Origin: Campylobacter iguaniorum
GTDB lineage: Bacteria; Campylobacterota; Campylobacteria; Campylobacterales; Campylobacteraceae
NCBI RefSeq assembly: GCF_000736415.1
Contig: NZ_CP009043.1
Location: 248,001 to 312,000 of the forward strand
Length of the DNA stretch: 64,000 nt
Direction: 5' to 3'
Position 1 is the first letter of the stretch. Each line of letters opens with the position of its first letter. The notes under the pieces were generated by a model, which was not told the origin of the DNA, did no database searches, and was given only the letters and a program-made list of their open reading frames with translations. Positions 27,473-36,222 of the stretch are shown piece after piece. The position numbers were made by a program, and so were the translations under genes.

Positions 27473-27507
27473 ACTAAATAGCAATTTTTTGAAAGGATTC
27501 AAATTTA

Positions 27508-29580
27508 ATGAGAAAAAATATAGTTTTGAGTTTGGCATTAAGCTCTGTTTTATGCTCTAGCGCTTTAGCAGCAGACAAAATGGGGGGGGGTGTTTATGAT
27601 CTAGGGCGTGTGGAAGTAACTACACCAAATCAAAAAGACCAAACAGCAGAAGGAAGTGACGCAGTAGTCACTTGGGAGCAGATTAAAGAGACGCTTTCGA
27701 CAAGCGTAGATCAAGCCATCAGAAATACTCCTGGTATCTATACAACTCCCAATGCTCTAGGCAGTCGTGGCGAAAGCGATATTGGTATACGTGGATTTGG
27801 TCGTACGCAAATCGGACTTTTTATAGATGGTATTCCAGTAAATTCTATCTATGACCGCCAAACAGACTGGGCACAATTTAGCACCTATGATGTATCACAA
27901 ATCGACGTAGCAAAGGGCTTTGTAAGTCCGGTTTATGGTATCAACTCAATGGGTGGAGCAGTAAATATCATAAGTACCAAACCTACAAAAGAGCTTGAAG
28001 CTGGGTTAAAACTAGGATATTTCACAGGTAGAGAAAAACAACTCGCCACAAGTATCGGCGCAAATCAAGGCAACTGGTATTCAAGCTTTAGCTACTCTTT
28101 GATCGATCGTGACAGCTTCCCACTTTCAAATGACTATAAGCCTACAGTATATCAATCAGGCGATAAAGCAAGAAATAGCTACTATAAAAATCAAACCTTT
28201 AAAGGCAAGGTTGGATATGAAACAGATAATGGTAGCGAGTATTCGCTAAATGCCATTATACAAAGAGGCGAAAAAGGTGGTACGATTAATGCAAATGGCG
28301 GAGAACGTTTTTGGGATTGGCCAAATTATGATAAAAATACCGTTTATTTCTTGGGTCAAACTCAGATAAATGATAAATGGAGCTTAAACTCAAAAGTTTA
28401 CTGGGATAACTTTTATAATGTATTGACAGCGAAGGGTGTTGCTGGTCCAAATGGCACAATTACCAATAGTGGATATAGAGGCGAAAGTATCTATGACGAC
28501 CATAGCTTTGGTGTGATAGAAACTGCAAAATACCAGATAGACGATACAAAAGAGTTGCAATTTGGTGCAAATCTTCGCTATAACCACACAAACAATGATA
28601 ACTATAATCTTACAAATCCAGCTGCTGGAGATTATAGCAGAGGTGCTTATACAAGTACTGATGAGTATGAGGATTTCCAAACTTCACTATTTACGCAATT
28701 CGGTCATCGGCTAAATGACACTTGGCGTTATATTGTATCTGCTGGATATGATAGAGTTGATACTATTTCAGCCACAAAAGGTCGCTCGGCTACAAGCGAC
28801 GGAAAGCTTGATTATGAAAATGATAGCTGGGAGTGGAATGCTCAAACTATAGTTTTTGCTGACTGGGACAATGCAAACACAACTCATTTTAACGTAGGTA
28901 AGAAAAACAATTTACCGACTTTAAAAACTCGTTATGGTACTCCTTGGGGTCAAAGAGTTCCAAATCCAAGTTTGGGAACAGAGTATATTTATAACTTTGA
29001 AATCGGCCATAAATTTGACAATGGTTCAACCATGCTTAGTGCTACAGCATTTTACAATATTTTGGATAACGCTATAATCACTGTTAATGGATTAACCGGT
29101 TGTGACGCAGGTGGCAGTAATTGTTCAATGCTTAAAAATGTTGATGGCGGCTATATTTACGGCTTAGAATTAGGTGGAGAACAAAGCTTGCTTGATGACA
29201 TGGTAAGAGTAGGTGCAAACTATACTTACACGCAAAAAGAGACTTCAGCAGATGCAAATGGTGGCATAAAGCTAACAAAGATCCAAGATTATCCAAACCA
29301 CATAGCAAATGCATTTATCGCTTATAGCCCTGTAAAACAAGTAGATTTGGTGCTTAATGGAACATATAGAAGCGCTCAATGGACTTATGATGCGTCTACT
29401 GGATATGAAAATCAAAACGATGACGTGTTTTTGATGGATCTAAAGGCAAATTTCCGCCCTTATAAATCGCTTGAGCTTAGCATTGGAGCTACAAACTTGC
29501 TTGATGAAAACTATCAATACAATAGTGGATACTACATGGCTGGACGTAGATTTTTCTTAACTGCGGAGTATAAATACTAG
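27508..29580 (+). CDS. TonB-dependent outer-membrane receptor, poly-G tract near its start
   Basis: Outer-membrane beta-barrel for energised uptake of a metal chelate. The 690 residues have a signal peptide (about 1-22, ending SALA), a plug domain to about residue 160 with VDQAIRNTPGIYT, GIRGFGRTQIGLFIDGIP and GGAVNIIST, then a barrel with alternating aromatic strands and a C-terminal aromatic tail (FLTAEYKY). A G9 run at 27582-27590 encodes part of M25-G28, just past the signal peptide; the frame is open here. It heads an operon with a FecB-type binding protein, permease, ATPase, a methyltransferase and ExbB-ExbD-TonB. Substrate cannot be read; iron, nickel, haem or another chelate are possible. 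Confidence 0.92.
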   Translation: MRKNIVLSLALSSVLCSSALAADKMGGGVYDLGRVEVTTPNQKDQTAEGSDAVVTWEQIKETLSTSVDQAIRNTPGIYTTPNALGSRGESDIGIRGFGRTQIGLFIDGIPVNSIYDRQTDWAQFSTYDVSQIDVAKGFVSPVYGINSMGGAVNIISTKPTKELEAGLKLGYFTGREKQLATSIGANQGNWYSSFSYSLIDRDSFPLSNDYKPTVYQSGDKARNSYYKNQTFKGKVGYETDNGSEYSLNAIIQRGEKGGTINANGGERFWDWPNYDKNTVYFLGQTQINDKWSLNSKVYWDNFYNVLTAKGVAGPNGTITNSGYRGESIYDDHSFGVIETAKYQIDDTKELQFGANLRYNHTNNDNYNLTNPAAGDYSRGAYTSTDEYEDFQTSLFTQFGHRLNDTWRYIVSAGYDRVDTISATKGRSATSDGKLDYENDSWEWNAQTIVFADWDNANTTHFNVGKKNNLPTLKTRYGTPWGQRVPNPSLGTEYIYNFEIGHKFDNGSTMLSATAFYNILDNAIITVNGLTGCDAGGSNCSMLKNVDGGYIYGLELGGEQSLLDDMVRVGANYTYTQKETSADANGGIKLTKIQDYPNHIANAFIAYSPVKQVDLVLNGTYRSAQWTYDASTGYENQNDDVFLMDLKANFRPYKSLELSIGATNLLDENYQYNSGYYMAGRRFFLTAEYKY
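27582..27590 (+). repeat. G9 homopolymer, predicted phase-variation tract
   Basis: Nine consecutive G lie at codons 25-28 of the receptor. With nine the frame is open. With ten the frame meets TGA four codons on, and with eight it meets TAG soon after, so slippage by one would switch the receptor off. Poly-G tracts of this length are the known substrate of phase variation in Campylobacter. Confidence 0.75.
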
Positions 29581-29604
29581 CAAATTTAATATTTTGGGGA
29601 TTTG

Positions 29605-30615
29605 ATGAAAAAAATATTTTTATTAGTTTGTTGTTTGAGCCTGTGTTTTGGGCTAAATTTAGATAAATTTGAGTGTGAAAACTGTCAAAACTTAAAGCCG
29701 CAAAATATCAAAAAAGTCTATGCGAGTAATCCAACCTTGCTTTATAGTCTTTATAGTTTTGATAAGAGTTTGATAGCTGGTCTTGTGTTTGAGTTTTGGG
29801 ATATAGAAAAGCGTTTTTTAGATCCTAAAGTCTATAATCTGCCAGTTGTCGGTGGCTTTTATGGGCAGGGCAAAACACCAAATATGGAGATGATTATCAG
29901 CCTTAAACCAGATCTCATTATAACTAGTAAAAATAGCAAAAAAGACCCAAAATATAGTGGGATTTTTAGAGATTTAAAAATCCCAGTTTTATACGTAGAT
30001 GATGATGGAAGCGATTTTGGAGTGGAAATTTACAAGGCATTTGGCGAGATTTTTGGTAATCCAAAAAGGGCTAGAGAGCTGATAGATTATGCAAATGAAA
30101 GCCAAAATTTAGCTTCAAATTTGCAAAAGCTAAATTTAAGTAAACCAAGCGTGTATTATGCTTTTGGCAAAAACGGTCTTGAGACGGAGTGTGGGAGTTC
30201 TAGCTTTATTAGGCTTGTAGATATGGCTGGTGGAAATAGTGCGAAATTTGCTTGTAAAGGCAAAAATGCCAGACGTGTAAAGGCTGATTTTGAAAATATT
30301 TTAGCCAAAAATCCTGATGTTATTTTGGTCTATGATAAAGAGTTTTATGAGCTAATTTGGAGTGATCCAAAATGGCAACTCATAAATGCGGTTAAAAACA
30401 AACGAGTTTATCTCATACCAAGAAGTCCGTTTTCATGGGTGGGAAAACCTGCTAGCTTCACTAAGCTTTTGGGGCTTAGGTGGCTGGTAGAAATCTTGCA
30501 TAAAGACGCATTGCAGATAGATATAAGAGATGAAGCAAGGAAATTTTACAAGCTATTTTTATACACGGATTTGAGCGATGAAGATTTGGATTTTATCTTA
30601 AATGAAAAAGATTAG
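29605..30615 (+). CDS. periplasmic metal-chelate-binding protein (FecB/BtuF fold)
   Basis: A class III solute-binding protein expected to carry the chelate from the receptor to the permease. It has an N-terminal signal (residues 1-16, hydrophobic with several cysteines), then the two-lobe fold with SLKPDLIITSKN and KNPDVILVYDKEFY, and a C-terminal region with FSWVGKPASFTKLLGLRWL. This last stretch resembles the MolA-like branch of the family, whose studied members bind molybdate or tungstate, but other branch members are assigned to iron or nickel. The ATG at 29605 is preferred over a TTG just before it, given GGGGA five bases upstream. Its end overlaps the permease by 14 bases. Confidence 0.85.
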   Translation: MKKIFLLVCCLSLCFGLNLDKFECENCQNLKPQNIKKVYASNPTLLYSLYSFDKSLIAGLVFEFWDIEKRFLDPKVYNLPVVGGFYGQGKTPNMEMIISLKPDLIITSKNSKKDPKYSGIFRDLKIPVLYVDDDGSDFGVEIYKAFGEIFGNPKRARELIDYANESQNLASNLQKLNLSKPSVYYAFGKNGLETECGSSSFIRLVDMAGGNSAKFACKGKNARRVKADFENILAKNPDVILVYDKEFYELIWSDPKWQLINAVKNKRVYLIPRSPFSWVGKPASFTKLLGLRWLVEILHKDALQIDIRDEARKFYKLFLYTDLSDEDLDFILNEKD

Positions 30616-31567
30616 CTTTCTTTTTGTTCTACTTTTTATTTTTAGCATAATTGCTTTGATAAATGGCAAATTTGATCTGAGCCTAAATGAGCTTTTTGGG
30701 GCGATTTTTAGTGATGAAAAACCAGCTAGCTGGATCGTGATGTTTGAGATCAGACTTCCAAGAGCACTTGGGGCGTTGCTGATTGGTGCGTCGCTTGGCG
30801 TGGCTGGAGCGTGTTATCAAAATCTTTTTATTAATCCTTTGGTGAGCCCTTCTATTTTAGGCGTTTTGAGTGGGGCTAGTTTTGGTGCGGCTTTAGCTAT
30901 GGTGCTAGGATTTAGCGTAGAAGTGCAGATGTTTTTTACCTTTGTGTTTGGGTTTTTGGCTGTTTTGGTGGCTTTAATTATAGCGTTTTTTGGTGGGGCA
31001 AATGTAATAATGCTTGTCCTTGGCGGTGTGATTTCGACTAGTCTTTTTGGCTCACTTTTGGCTATTTTGAAATACGCCGCAGACCCTAATGAAACCCTTC
31101 CAGCTATTACATATTTTCTTATGGGAAGTCTTAGTCTTGCTACAAAAAGCGTGCTTTTGAGTGTGTCTGTGCCTATGATTTTTGGGATTTTGGGTCTACT
31201 TTTGATGAGTAAATTTATAGATGTTTTAAGCATGGGCGAAGAAGAGGCAAAGGCTCTTGGGGTCAATGTCGCTATGATAAAAATCTGCGTGATATTTTTA
31301 GCTACTTTGATTTCAGCCCTCAGCGTTATGCTAGCTGGCATCATTGGCTGGATAGGGCTTATTGTGCCACATATTGCTAGATTTATTTTTGGGGCGAGTG
31401 CTAAGACTATGCTTTTTAGCTCAAGCCTTATTGGGGCAGTTTTTTTGCTGATTTGCGATATTTTTAGCAGAAGTCTTTTTAGCTATGAAGTGCCTATTGG
31501 GATTATTTCTAGCTTGTTTGGAATACCGATATTTATTGCAGTTTTACTAAGTAGGAAAAACGCGTGA
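30602..31567 (+). CDS. FecCD-family ABC permease
   Basis: A 321-residue inner-membrane permease of the BtuC/FecCD type, with about nine to ten hydrophobic segments. The family stretches RLPRALGALLIGASLGVAG and IGWIGLIVPHIARF (the coupling-loop region contacting the ATPase) are clear. Only one permease gene is present, so a homodimer is expected as for BtuC. It overlaps the binding-protein gene upstream and the ATPase gene downstream (GTGA). Confidence 0.92.
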   Translation: MKKISFLFVLLFIFSIIALINGKFDLSLNELFGAIFSDEKPASWIVMFEIRLPRALGALLIGASLGVAGACYQNLFINPLVSPSILGVLSGASFGAALAMVLGFSVEVQMFFTFVFGFLAVLVALIIAFFGGANVIMLVLGGVISTSLFGSLLAILKYAADPNETLPAITYFLMGSLSLATKSVLLSVSVPMIFGILGLLLMSKFIDVLSMGEEEAKALGVNVAMIKICVIFLATLISALSVMLAGIIGWIGLIVPHIARFIFGASAKTMLFSSSLIGAVFLLICDIFSRSLFSYEVPIGIISSLFGIPIFIAVLLSRKNA

Positions 31568-32292
31568 TAAATGTGGTAAATTTAAGCGTAAAGCTTGGCT
31601 CAAAACAGGTTTTAAGTGGCGTAAATTTGGAGTTTGAGAGTGGAGTTTTAAACATACTTGGGCAAAATGGATGTGGCAAATCCACACTTTTAAAAGCCAT
31701 TTTAAAGCTGGTTAAATTCAGTGGTGATGTGCTGATAAACTCACAAAACTCACGCCAACTCAGCTATAGAGATTTAGCAAAAGCCCTAAGCTACATACCT
31801 CAATCAAATTTTACTCCGTTTAATTATAGCGTTAAAGAGATGGTTTTAATGGGGCGAGTGGCGCATAAGGGGATTTTTGAGAATTACTCTAAAAATGATG
31901 AGAAAATCGCACTAAATGCACTTGATGAGCTTGGGATACTAACTCTTGCTAGTGAGCAGTTTTTACGCTTAAGTGGTGGGCAAAAACAGCTTGTTTTGAT
32001 AGCTAGAGCCTTAGCGACTCAGTCTAAAATCATACTTATGGATGAGCCAGTAAATGGGCTTGATTTTGGTAACCAAATCAAGCTTTTAGATATGATAAAA
32101 AGCCTAGCAAATGCTGGATATAGCTTCATTATCACGACACATCATCCACGTCAGGCTAAATTTATCGGCGGCAGATCGGTGCTGATACAAGATGGGGCTA
32201 TTTTTGCAAATATTTTAAGCAAGGATTTGGATGAAAATCTCATTTCTAAGCTTTATAAGATTGATTATAACAAATACAAGGATATATTATGA
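31564..32292 (+). CDS. FecE/BtuD-type ABC ATPase
   Basis: A 242-residue ATP-binding protein with Walker A GQNGCGKST, Q-loop YIPQSN, signature LSGGQKQ, Walker B IILMDEP and H-loop ITTHHPRQ. It energises import through the adjacent FecCD permease. Start is GTG at 31564, overlapping the permease stop; its own stop overlaps the methyltransferase start (ATGA). Confidence 0.93.
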   Translation: MINVVNLSVKLGSKQVLSGVNLEFESGVLNILGQNGCGKSTLLKAILKLVKFSGDVLINSQNSRQLSYRDLAKALSYIPQSNFTPFNYSVKEMVLMGRVAHKGIFENYSKNDEKIALNALDELGILTLASEQFLRLSGGQKQLVLIARALATQSKIILMDEPVNGLDFGNQIKLLDMIKSLANAGYSFIITTHHPRQAKFIGGRSVLIQDGAIFANILSKDLDENLISKLYKIDYNKYKDIL

Positions 32293-33080
32293 TGATAAGC
32301 TCAAACTACGATGAAATCGACTTTGCGAAGTTATATTTAGAGCAAAAGGCAATCTGCTCTTTTAAGCCCAAATCTGCTGATGACTGGGATAAAAGAGCTG
32401 TTAAAATGAATGAAGGCGTGAAAAACAGCTACTACAGCGATGAGTTTGTTAAAAGAATGAGTTTTGATGCGAGTTCAAGCGTTTTAGACGTTGGTTGTGG
32501 GCCTGGCACGATAGGGCTAAAGATAGCAAGTAGCGTTAAAAACGTGATTTTGGCTGATTTTTCTGCTGGAATGCTTGAGCAAGCAAGACAAAATATAATT
32601 GATAGAAATATCACAAATGCTACAACTATGCAACTATCATTTACTGATAGCTGGAAAGATGTCCCGCAGTGCGACATAGTCGTGGCTTCAAGGTGTCTTG
32701 AAGTGCCAGATATCAAAGACGCTCTAACAAAACTAATTAGCAAAGCAAGAAAATCAGTATATCTGACTTATCACATTGGCAAGAGTTTCTTAGGTGATGA
32801 GATTAGTGAGATTTTAAGGGGTAAATTCTATCCAAAGCCCGATTATATCTACCTTATAAACGTGCTTTATGGTATGCGTTACAGGGCAAAAGTTGATTTC
32901 ATCTCTCATAATGATTGCAAATTTAAAAGCGAAAGTTTTGATGATTTTATAAGGGCAGTTGAGTGGAGTTATTGTGTGAGCGTGAGCGATGAAGAAAGGC
33001 GTGATTTGCTAGAATATTATGAGAGAAACAAGCTTGTAACTAAGCAGATGAACTGGGCTTTTATCGAGATTATTTTATAA
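32289..33080 (+). CDS. class I SAM-dependent methyltransferase embedded in uptake operon
   Basis: A 263-residue Rossmann-fold methyltransferase: motif I VLDVGCGPG (residues 65-73), acidic motif ILADFSAGML, and a conserved N-terminal DDWDKRA segment. It is translationally coupled to the ATPase gene (four-base overlap) and lies nine bases before exbB, so its job is probably tied to the imported compound or its carrier. Possibilities are modification of a metallophore, release or detoxification of the imported chelate, or modification of a transporter part; none is shown by the sequence. It is not similar to the UbiE protein of this window beyond the fold. Confidence 0.8.
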   Translation: MMISSNYDEIDFAKLYLEQKAICSFKPKSADDWDKRAVKMNEGVKNSYYSDEFVKRMSFDASSSVLDVGCGPGTIGLKIASSVKNVILADFSAGMLEQARQNIIDRNITNATTMQLSFTDSWKDVPQCDIVVASRCLEVPDIKDALTKLISKARKSVYLTYHIGKSFLGDEISEILRGKFYPKPDYIYLINVLYGMRYRAKVDFISHNDCKFKSESFDDFIRAVEWSYCVSVSDEERRDLLEYYERNKLVTKQMNWAFIEIIL

Positions 33081-33088
33081 GGCTAGAT

Positions 33089-33532
33089 ATGGAAATAGTG
33101 GAGTTTTTGAAGCAAAATTTGGATTATATAATTATTGGAATTTTGCTTTTTATGAGTTTTGTGGCTTTGTTTGTGAGTGTAGAAAGAGCGATTTTTTATA
33201 GTTTTGTTGATGTGGGTAAATTTGACAGTGAAAAAGAGCTTGAAATCGTGCTTACAAAAAACTTAACATTTTTATATGTAATCTACCAAAACGCTCCTTA
33301 TATCGGGCTTTTAGGTACGGTTGGTGGGATAATGATAACATTTTATGATATAGCTAGCAGTGGAAATCTGGATCAAAACTCTGTGATGATGGGGCTAAGC
33401 CTAGCACTCAAGGCCACCGCATTTGGGCTGGCCCTAGCGATCCCAAGCCTTGTGATCTATAATCTTTGTGGCAGAAAAGTTGATGTTTTGATGGCTAAAT
33501 TTGAAGCTAAAAACAAAGAGATTTTGCATTGA
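33089..33532 (+). CDS. exbB: ExbB, proton-channel subunit of TonB complex
   Basis: A 147-residue MotA/TolQ/ExbB-type inner-membrane protein with three segments (about 14-33, 70-92, 108-130) and the conserved NAPYIGLLGTVGGIM and SLALKATAFGLALAIPS stretches. With ExbD it forms the proton channel that energises TonB. It is near the short ExbB length typical of epsilonproteobacteria. The stop overlaps the exbD start (TTGA). Confidence 0.92.
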   Translation: MEIVEFLKQNLDYIIIGILLFMSFVALFVSVERAIFYSFVDVGKFDSEKELEIVLTKNLTFLYVIYQNAPYIGLLGTVGGIMITFYDIASSGNLDQNSVMMGLSLALKATAFGLALAIPSLVIYNLCGRKVDVLMAKFEAKNKEILH

Positions 33533-33903
33533 GACGCACGAAAAAAGATGGGCTAAATTTAGTCCCATTTATCGACATTATTTTGGTGTTGCTTTGTATC
33601 ACGCTAAGCATAAGTGCATTTATCCCAAACAAAAATATCAAGGTAAATTTGCCAAATGGTGGTGAAATCTCAAGAGAAAAAATGGCTAAATTTAAGGTGG
33701 TGATAAACGGAGATGATGAGATATTTTGGGGCGATGAAAAAGTCTTGCAAAGTGATATAAAAGATAAAATTTTTAGCGTTCCAAACGATGATTTGATCGA
33801 GCTTTGGTGTGATAAAGAAAGTAGGTTTAAAAGTTTTGTTTTTATCATTGATATTTTAAAAGAAAAAAACCATGCAAATTTCGTTATCCAAACAAGAGAT
33901 TAG
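33529..33903 (+). CDS. exbD: ExbD, TonB-complex subunit
   Basis: A 124-residue protein with a short cytoplasmic head (LNLVPFIDIILVLL), one membrane segment bearing the essential aspartate (D in FIDI), and a periplasmic domain. Start is TTG, coupled to exbB. Overlaps tonB by 32 bases. Confidence 0.92.
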   Translation: MRRTKKDGLNLVPFIDIILVLLCITLSISAFIPNKNIKVNLPNGGEISREKMAKFKVVINGDDEIFWGDEKVLQSDIKDKIFSVPNDDLIELWCDKESRFKSFVFIIDILKEKNHANFVIQTRD

Positions 33904-34606
33904 CTCAAATTTAATTGCATTTTTGCTCTCTTTTTTGGTGCATTTGCTAATCATTTTTTATATTTTTAGCCCCACAAAAATGGAGCCAAAAGCTAAAAGT
34001 TTGTCGCTTGGGCTTGAGATATTTAAAATCTCTCAAGAAGCCAAAACTATACAAAGCTCAAACGAGCCACTAAATTTAACCCCTCCAAAACCAAAAATCA
34101 CGCCAAAAGAGCAACCGCCAAAGCCACCAACGCCCAAAAAAATAGAACCAACAAAACAAATAATCAAAAAACCAAAACTCACAAAAGAGATTTTAGAAGT
34201 CCAGCCAAGACCGCAAACTGCCCAAACCGCGCATCCTGCCCAAAATCCAGATTTAAATTTGGAGTCAAATTCAGATCAAAATTTAGGCTCAAATTTGAGC
34301 AATCAAAAGGAGATTATAACAGAGCTAAAAAGTGATGATGAGCTTTTTATCAAGATAAGGCAAGAGATCTTAAAAGCGACAATTTATCCAAAAATGGCTA
34401 GAAAAAATGGCTATGGGGGCGTGGTAAAAGTGGGATTTGAACTAGATGAAAATAGCATTAAAAATCTCAAAATCATAAGCCAAAGTGGATTTGGTTTGCT
34501 TGATAATGCGGCTTTAAACGCCGTTTTAAGGGCTAGTAAAAACTTCCCAAAAAATGGTGGTAAATTTAAAATAGCTTTGGATATTGCTTTTAAGATTAAG
34601 GGTTAA
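33872..34606 (+). CDS. tonB: TonB energy-transducing protein
   Basis: Transmits the proton-motive energy of ExbB-ExbD to outer-membrane receptors. The 244 residues have an N-terminal anchor (about 14-32), a long Pro/Lys-rich spacer (about 65-125) and a C-terminal TonB domain with YPKMARKNGYGGVVKVGFEL. Being in the same transcript as the receptor, it is probably dedicated to it but may serve other receptors. Confidence 0.92.
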   Translation: MQISLSKQEISSNLIAFLLSFLVHLLIIFYIFSPTKMEPKAKSLSLGLEIFKISQEAKTIQSSNEPLNLTPPKPKITPKEQPPKPPTPKKIEPTKQIIKKPKLTKEILEVQPRPQTAQTAHPAQNPDLNLESNSDQNLGSNLSNQKEIITELKSDDELFIKIRQEILKATIYPKMARKNGYGGVVKVGFELDENSIKNLKIISQSGFGLLDNAALNAVLRASKNFPKNGGKFKIALDIAFKIKG

Positions 34607-34642
34607 ATTTGGTGCAAACGCAACTTATTTTTAGCTAAAATT

Positions 34643-34651
34643 TGCTACAAT
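34643..34651 (+). promoter_or_regulatory. predicted extended -10 element for carboxynorspermidine synthase gene
   Basis: TGCTACAAT, a TGn-extended -10, 29 bases before the next ATG; AAAGGA follows. It suggests the gene has its own promoter despite closely following tonB. Confidence 0.4.
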
Positions 34652-34679
34652 TTGCCAAAAATTTATCAAAAGGATTAAG

Positions 34680-35894
34680 ATGAGCCATATTTTGATTATC
34701 GGAGCTGGCGGCGTGAGCCAAGTAGCAACCGTGAAATGCGCTATGAATACAAAAACTTTTACTAAAATAACCCTAGCTAGCCGTACCAAAAGCAAATGCG
34801 ACAAGATAGCTAAATTTATCAAAGATCGCCTAAATGTAGATATTGATACAGCCACAATCGACGCTGATGATACAAAAGCAGTGGTAAATTTGATAAAAGA
34901 GATCAAGGCTGATTTGCTTCTCAATGTTGCGCTTCCTTATCAAGATCTTACGCTAATGGACGCTTGTCTTGAGGCTGGGATACCATACATCGATACTGCA
35001 AACTATGAGCATCCAGACACTGCGCATTTTGAGTATAAACTCCAATGGGCAAAAGATGAGAAGTTTAAAAATGCTGGGATTATGGCACTTCTTGGTAGTG
35101 GATTTGATCCAGGTGTGACAAATGTATTTTGTGCTTATGCAAAGCAAAATCTCTTTGATGAGATAAATTATATCGATATTTTGGACTGTAATGCTGGCGA
35201 TCATGGATATGCGTTTGCGACAAATTTCAATCCAGAGATAAATTTGCGTGAAGTCAGCGCAAATGGCAGATACTGGGAAGAGGGCAAGTGGATAGAAACT
35301 AAGCCAATGGAGATAATGTTTAAGTGGGATTATCCAAAAGTCGGGGTCAAAGATAGTTATTTGCTTTATCACGAAGAGCTTGAAAGCTTAGTTAAAAACA
35401 TACCTACTTTAAAGAGAATTCGCTTTTTTATGACTTTTGGACAAAGCTATCTAACTCATATGAAATGCCTTGAAAATGTCGGAATGCTACGCATCGATGA
35501 GGTTGAGCATAATGGCGTAAAAATCGTGCCTATGCAGTTTTTAAAGACTCTTTTACCTGATCCTGCAAGTCTTGGAGAAAGAACCAAAGGCAAGACAAAT
35601 ATCGGCTGCGTGATAACAGGTATGAAAGACGGCAAACCAAGAAAAGTCTATATCTACAATGTCTGCGATCACGAATCATGCTACGCTGAAACTGGAGCTC
35701 AAGCAGTTAGCTACACTACAGGCGTGCCAGCGATGATCGGATCTATGATGGTAGCAAGTGGAGTTTGGAATGGCAGGGGCGTGTTTAATATGGAAGATTT
35801 CGACGCTAAACCATTTATGGATGAGCTTAACATTCAAGGGCTTCCATGGGAGATCATTGAAATGGATCCAAATGAAGATAGAGTAGTGCAATGA
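34680..35894 (+). CDS. carboxynorspermidine synthase (saccharopine-dehydrogenase family)
   Basis: The 404 residues belong to the saccharopine-dehydrogenase-like family: Rossmann start ILIIGAGGVSQVA, then GSGFDPGVTNVFCAYA and the C-terminal CDHESCYAETGAQAVSYTTG. In Campylobacter this enzyme, with its decarboxylase, makes spermidine or norspermidine from aspartate semialdehyde and a diamine. No decarboxylase gene is in the window. A role with metal uptake is not implied, though it lies next to such genes; in C. jejuni I recall it beside an iron-uptake operon too. Confidence 0.88.
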   Translation: MSHILIIGAGGVSQVATVKCAMNTKTFTKITLASRTKSKCDKIAKFIKDRLNVDIDTATIDADDTKAVVNLIKEIKADLLLNVALPYQDLTLMDACLEAGIPYIDTANYEHPDTAHFEYKLQWAKDEKFKNAGIMALLGSGFDPGVTNVFCAYAKQNLFDEINYIDILDCNAGDHGYAFATNFNPEINLREVSANGRYWEEGKWIETKPMEIMFKWDYPKVGVKDSYLLYHEELESLVKNIPTLKRIRFFMTFGQSYLTHMKCLENVGMLRIDEVEHNGVKIVPMQFLKTLLPDPASLGERTKGKTNIGCVITGMKDGKPRKVYIYNVCDHESCYAETGAQAVSYTTGVPAMIGSMMVASGVWNGRGVFNMEDFDAKPFMDELNIQGLPWEIIEMDPNEDRVVQ

Positions 35895-36151
35895 GAAAAA
35901 TTTTTGTTTTAATTAGCGTTTGCGGTGCTTTTTTTGGTGGTGATTTGAAGCTTGATTTTGTCAGTGGAGACGGGCTAAATTTGATGATTAATTCAAAAAA
36001 TTATTTAGCTCTTGAAAAGCCTTGTGCTGGCTGGAAAACAGGCGATGAGATTGAAATTATTGATGGTGATAAAAACGCAAAATGCCTTGAAGCTGTGGTG
36101 TTAAATTTAAAAACCAAAACGACTTGTAGACTTTTATGCGATGCCAAATAA
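35891..36151 (+). CDS. small exported protein of unknown function
   Basis: An 86-residue protein with a short N-terminal signal (MRKIFVLISVCGAFFGG) and a mature part of about 68 residues with three cysteines. It begins inside the end of the carboxynorspermidine synthase gene (ATGA overlap), so it is translationally coupled. I do not recognise the family. Confidence 0.65.
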   Translation: MRKIFVLISVCGAFFGGDLKLDFVSGDGLNLMINSKNYLALEKPCAGWKTGDEIEIIDGDKNAKCLEAVVLNLKTKTTCRLLCDAK

Positions 36152-36222
36152 GCCAAGTAATTTGATTTTAAGCAAATTTTAGCTAAAATGCCAAGTTTTA
36201 TAAAATTTTAAAAGGATAAGCA

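Noticed and set aside
29605-34606. Opine-metallophore synthesis linked to the adjacent saccharopine-dehydrogenase-like gene
   Set aside because: The 34680-35894 protein matches carboxynorspermidine synthase rather than opine dehydrogenases, and the methyltransferase lacks visible nicotianamine-synthase features. The idea is not supported without profile searches.
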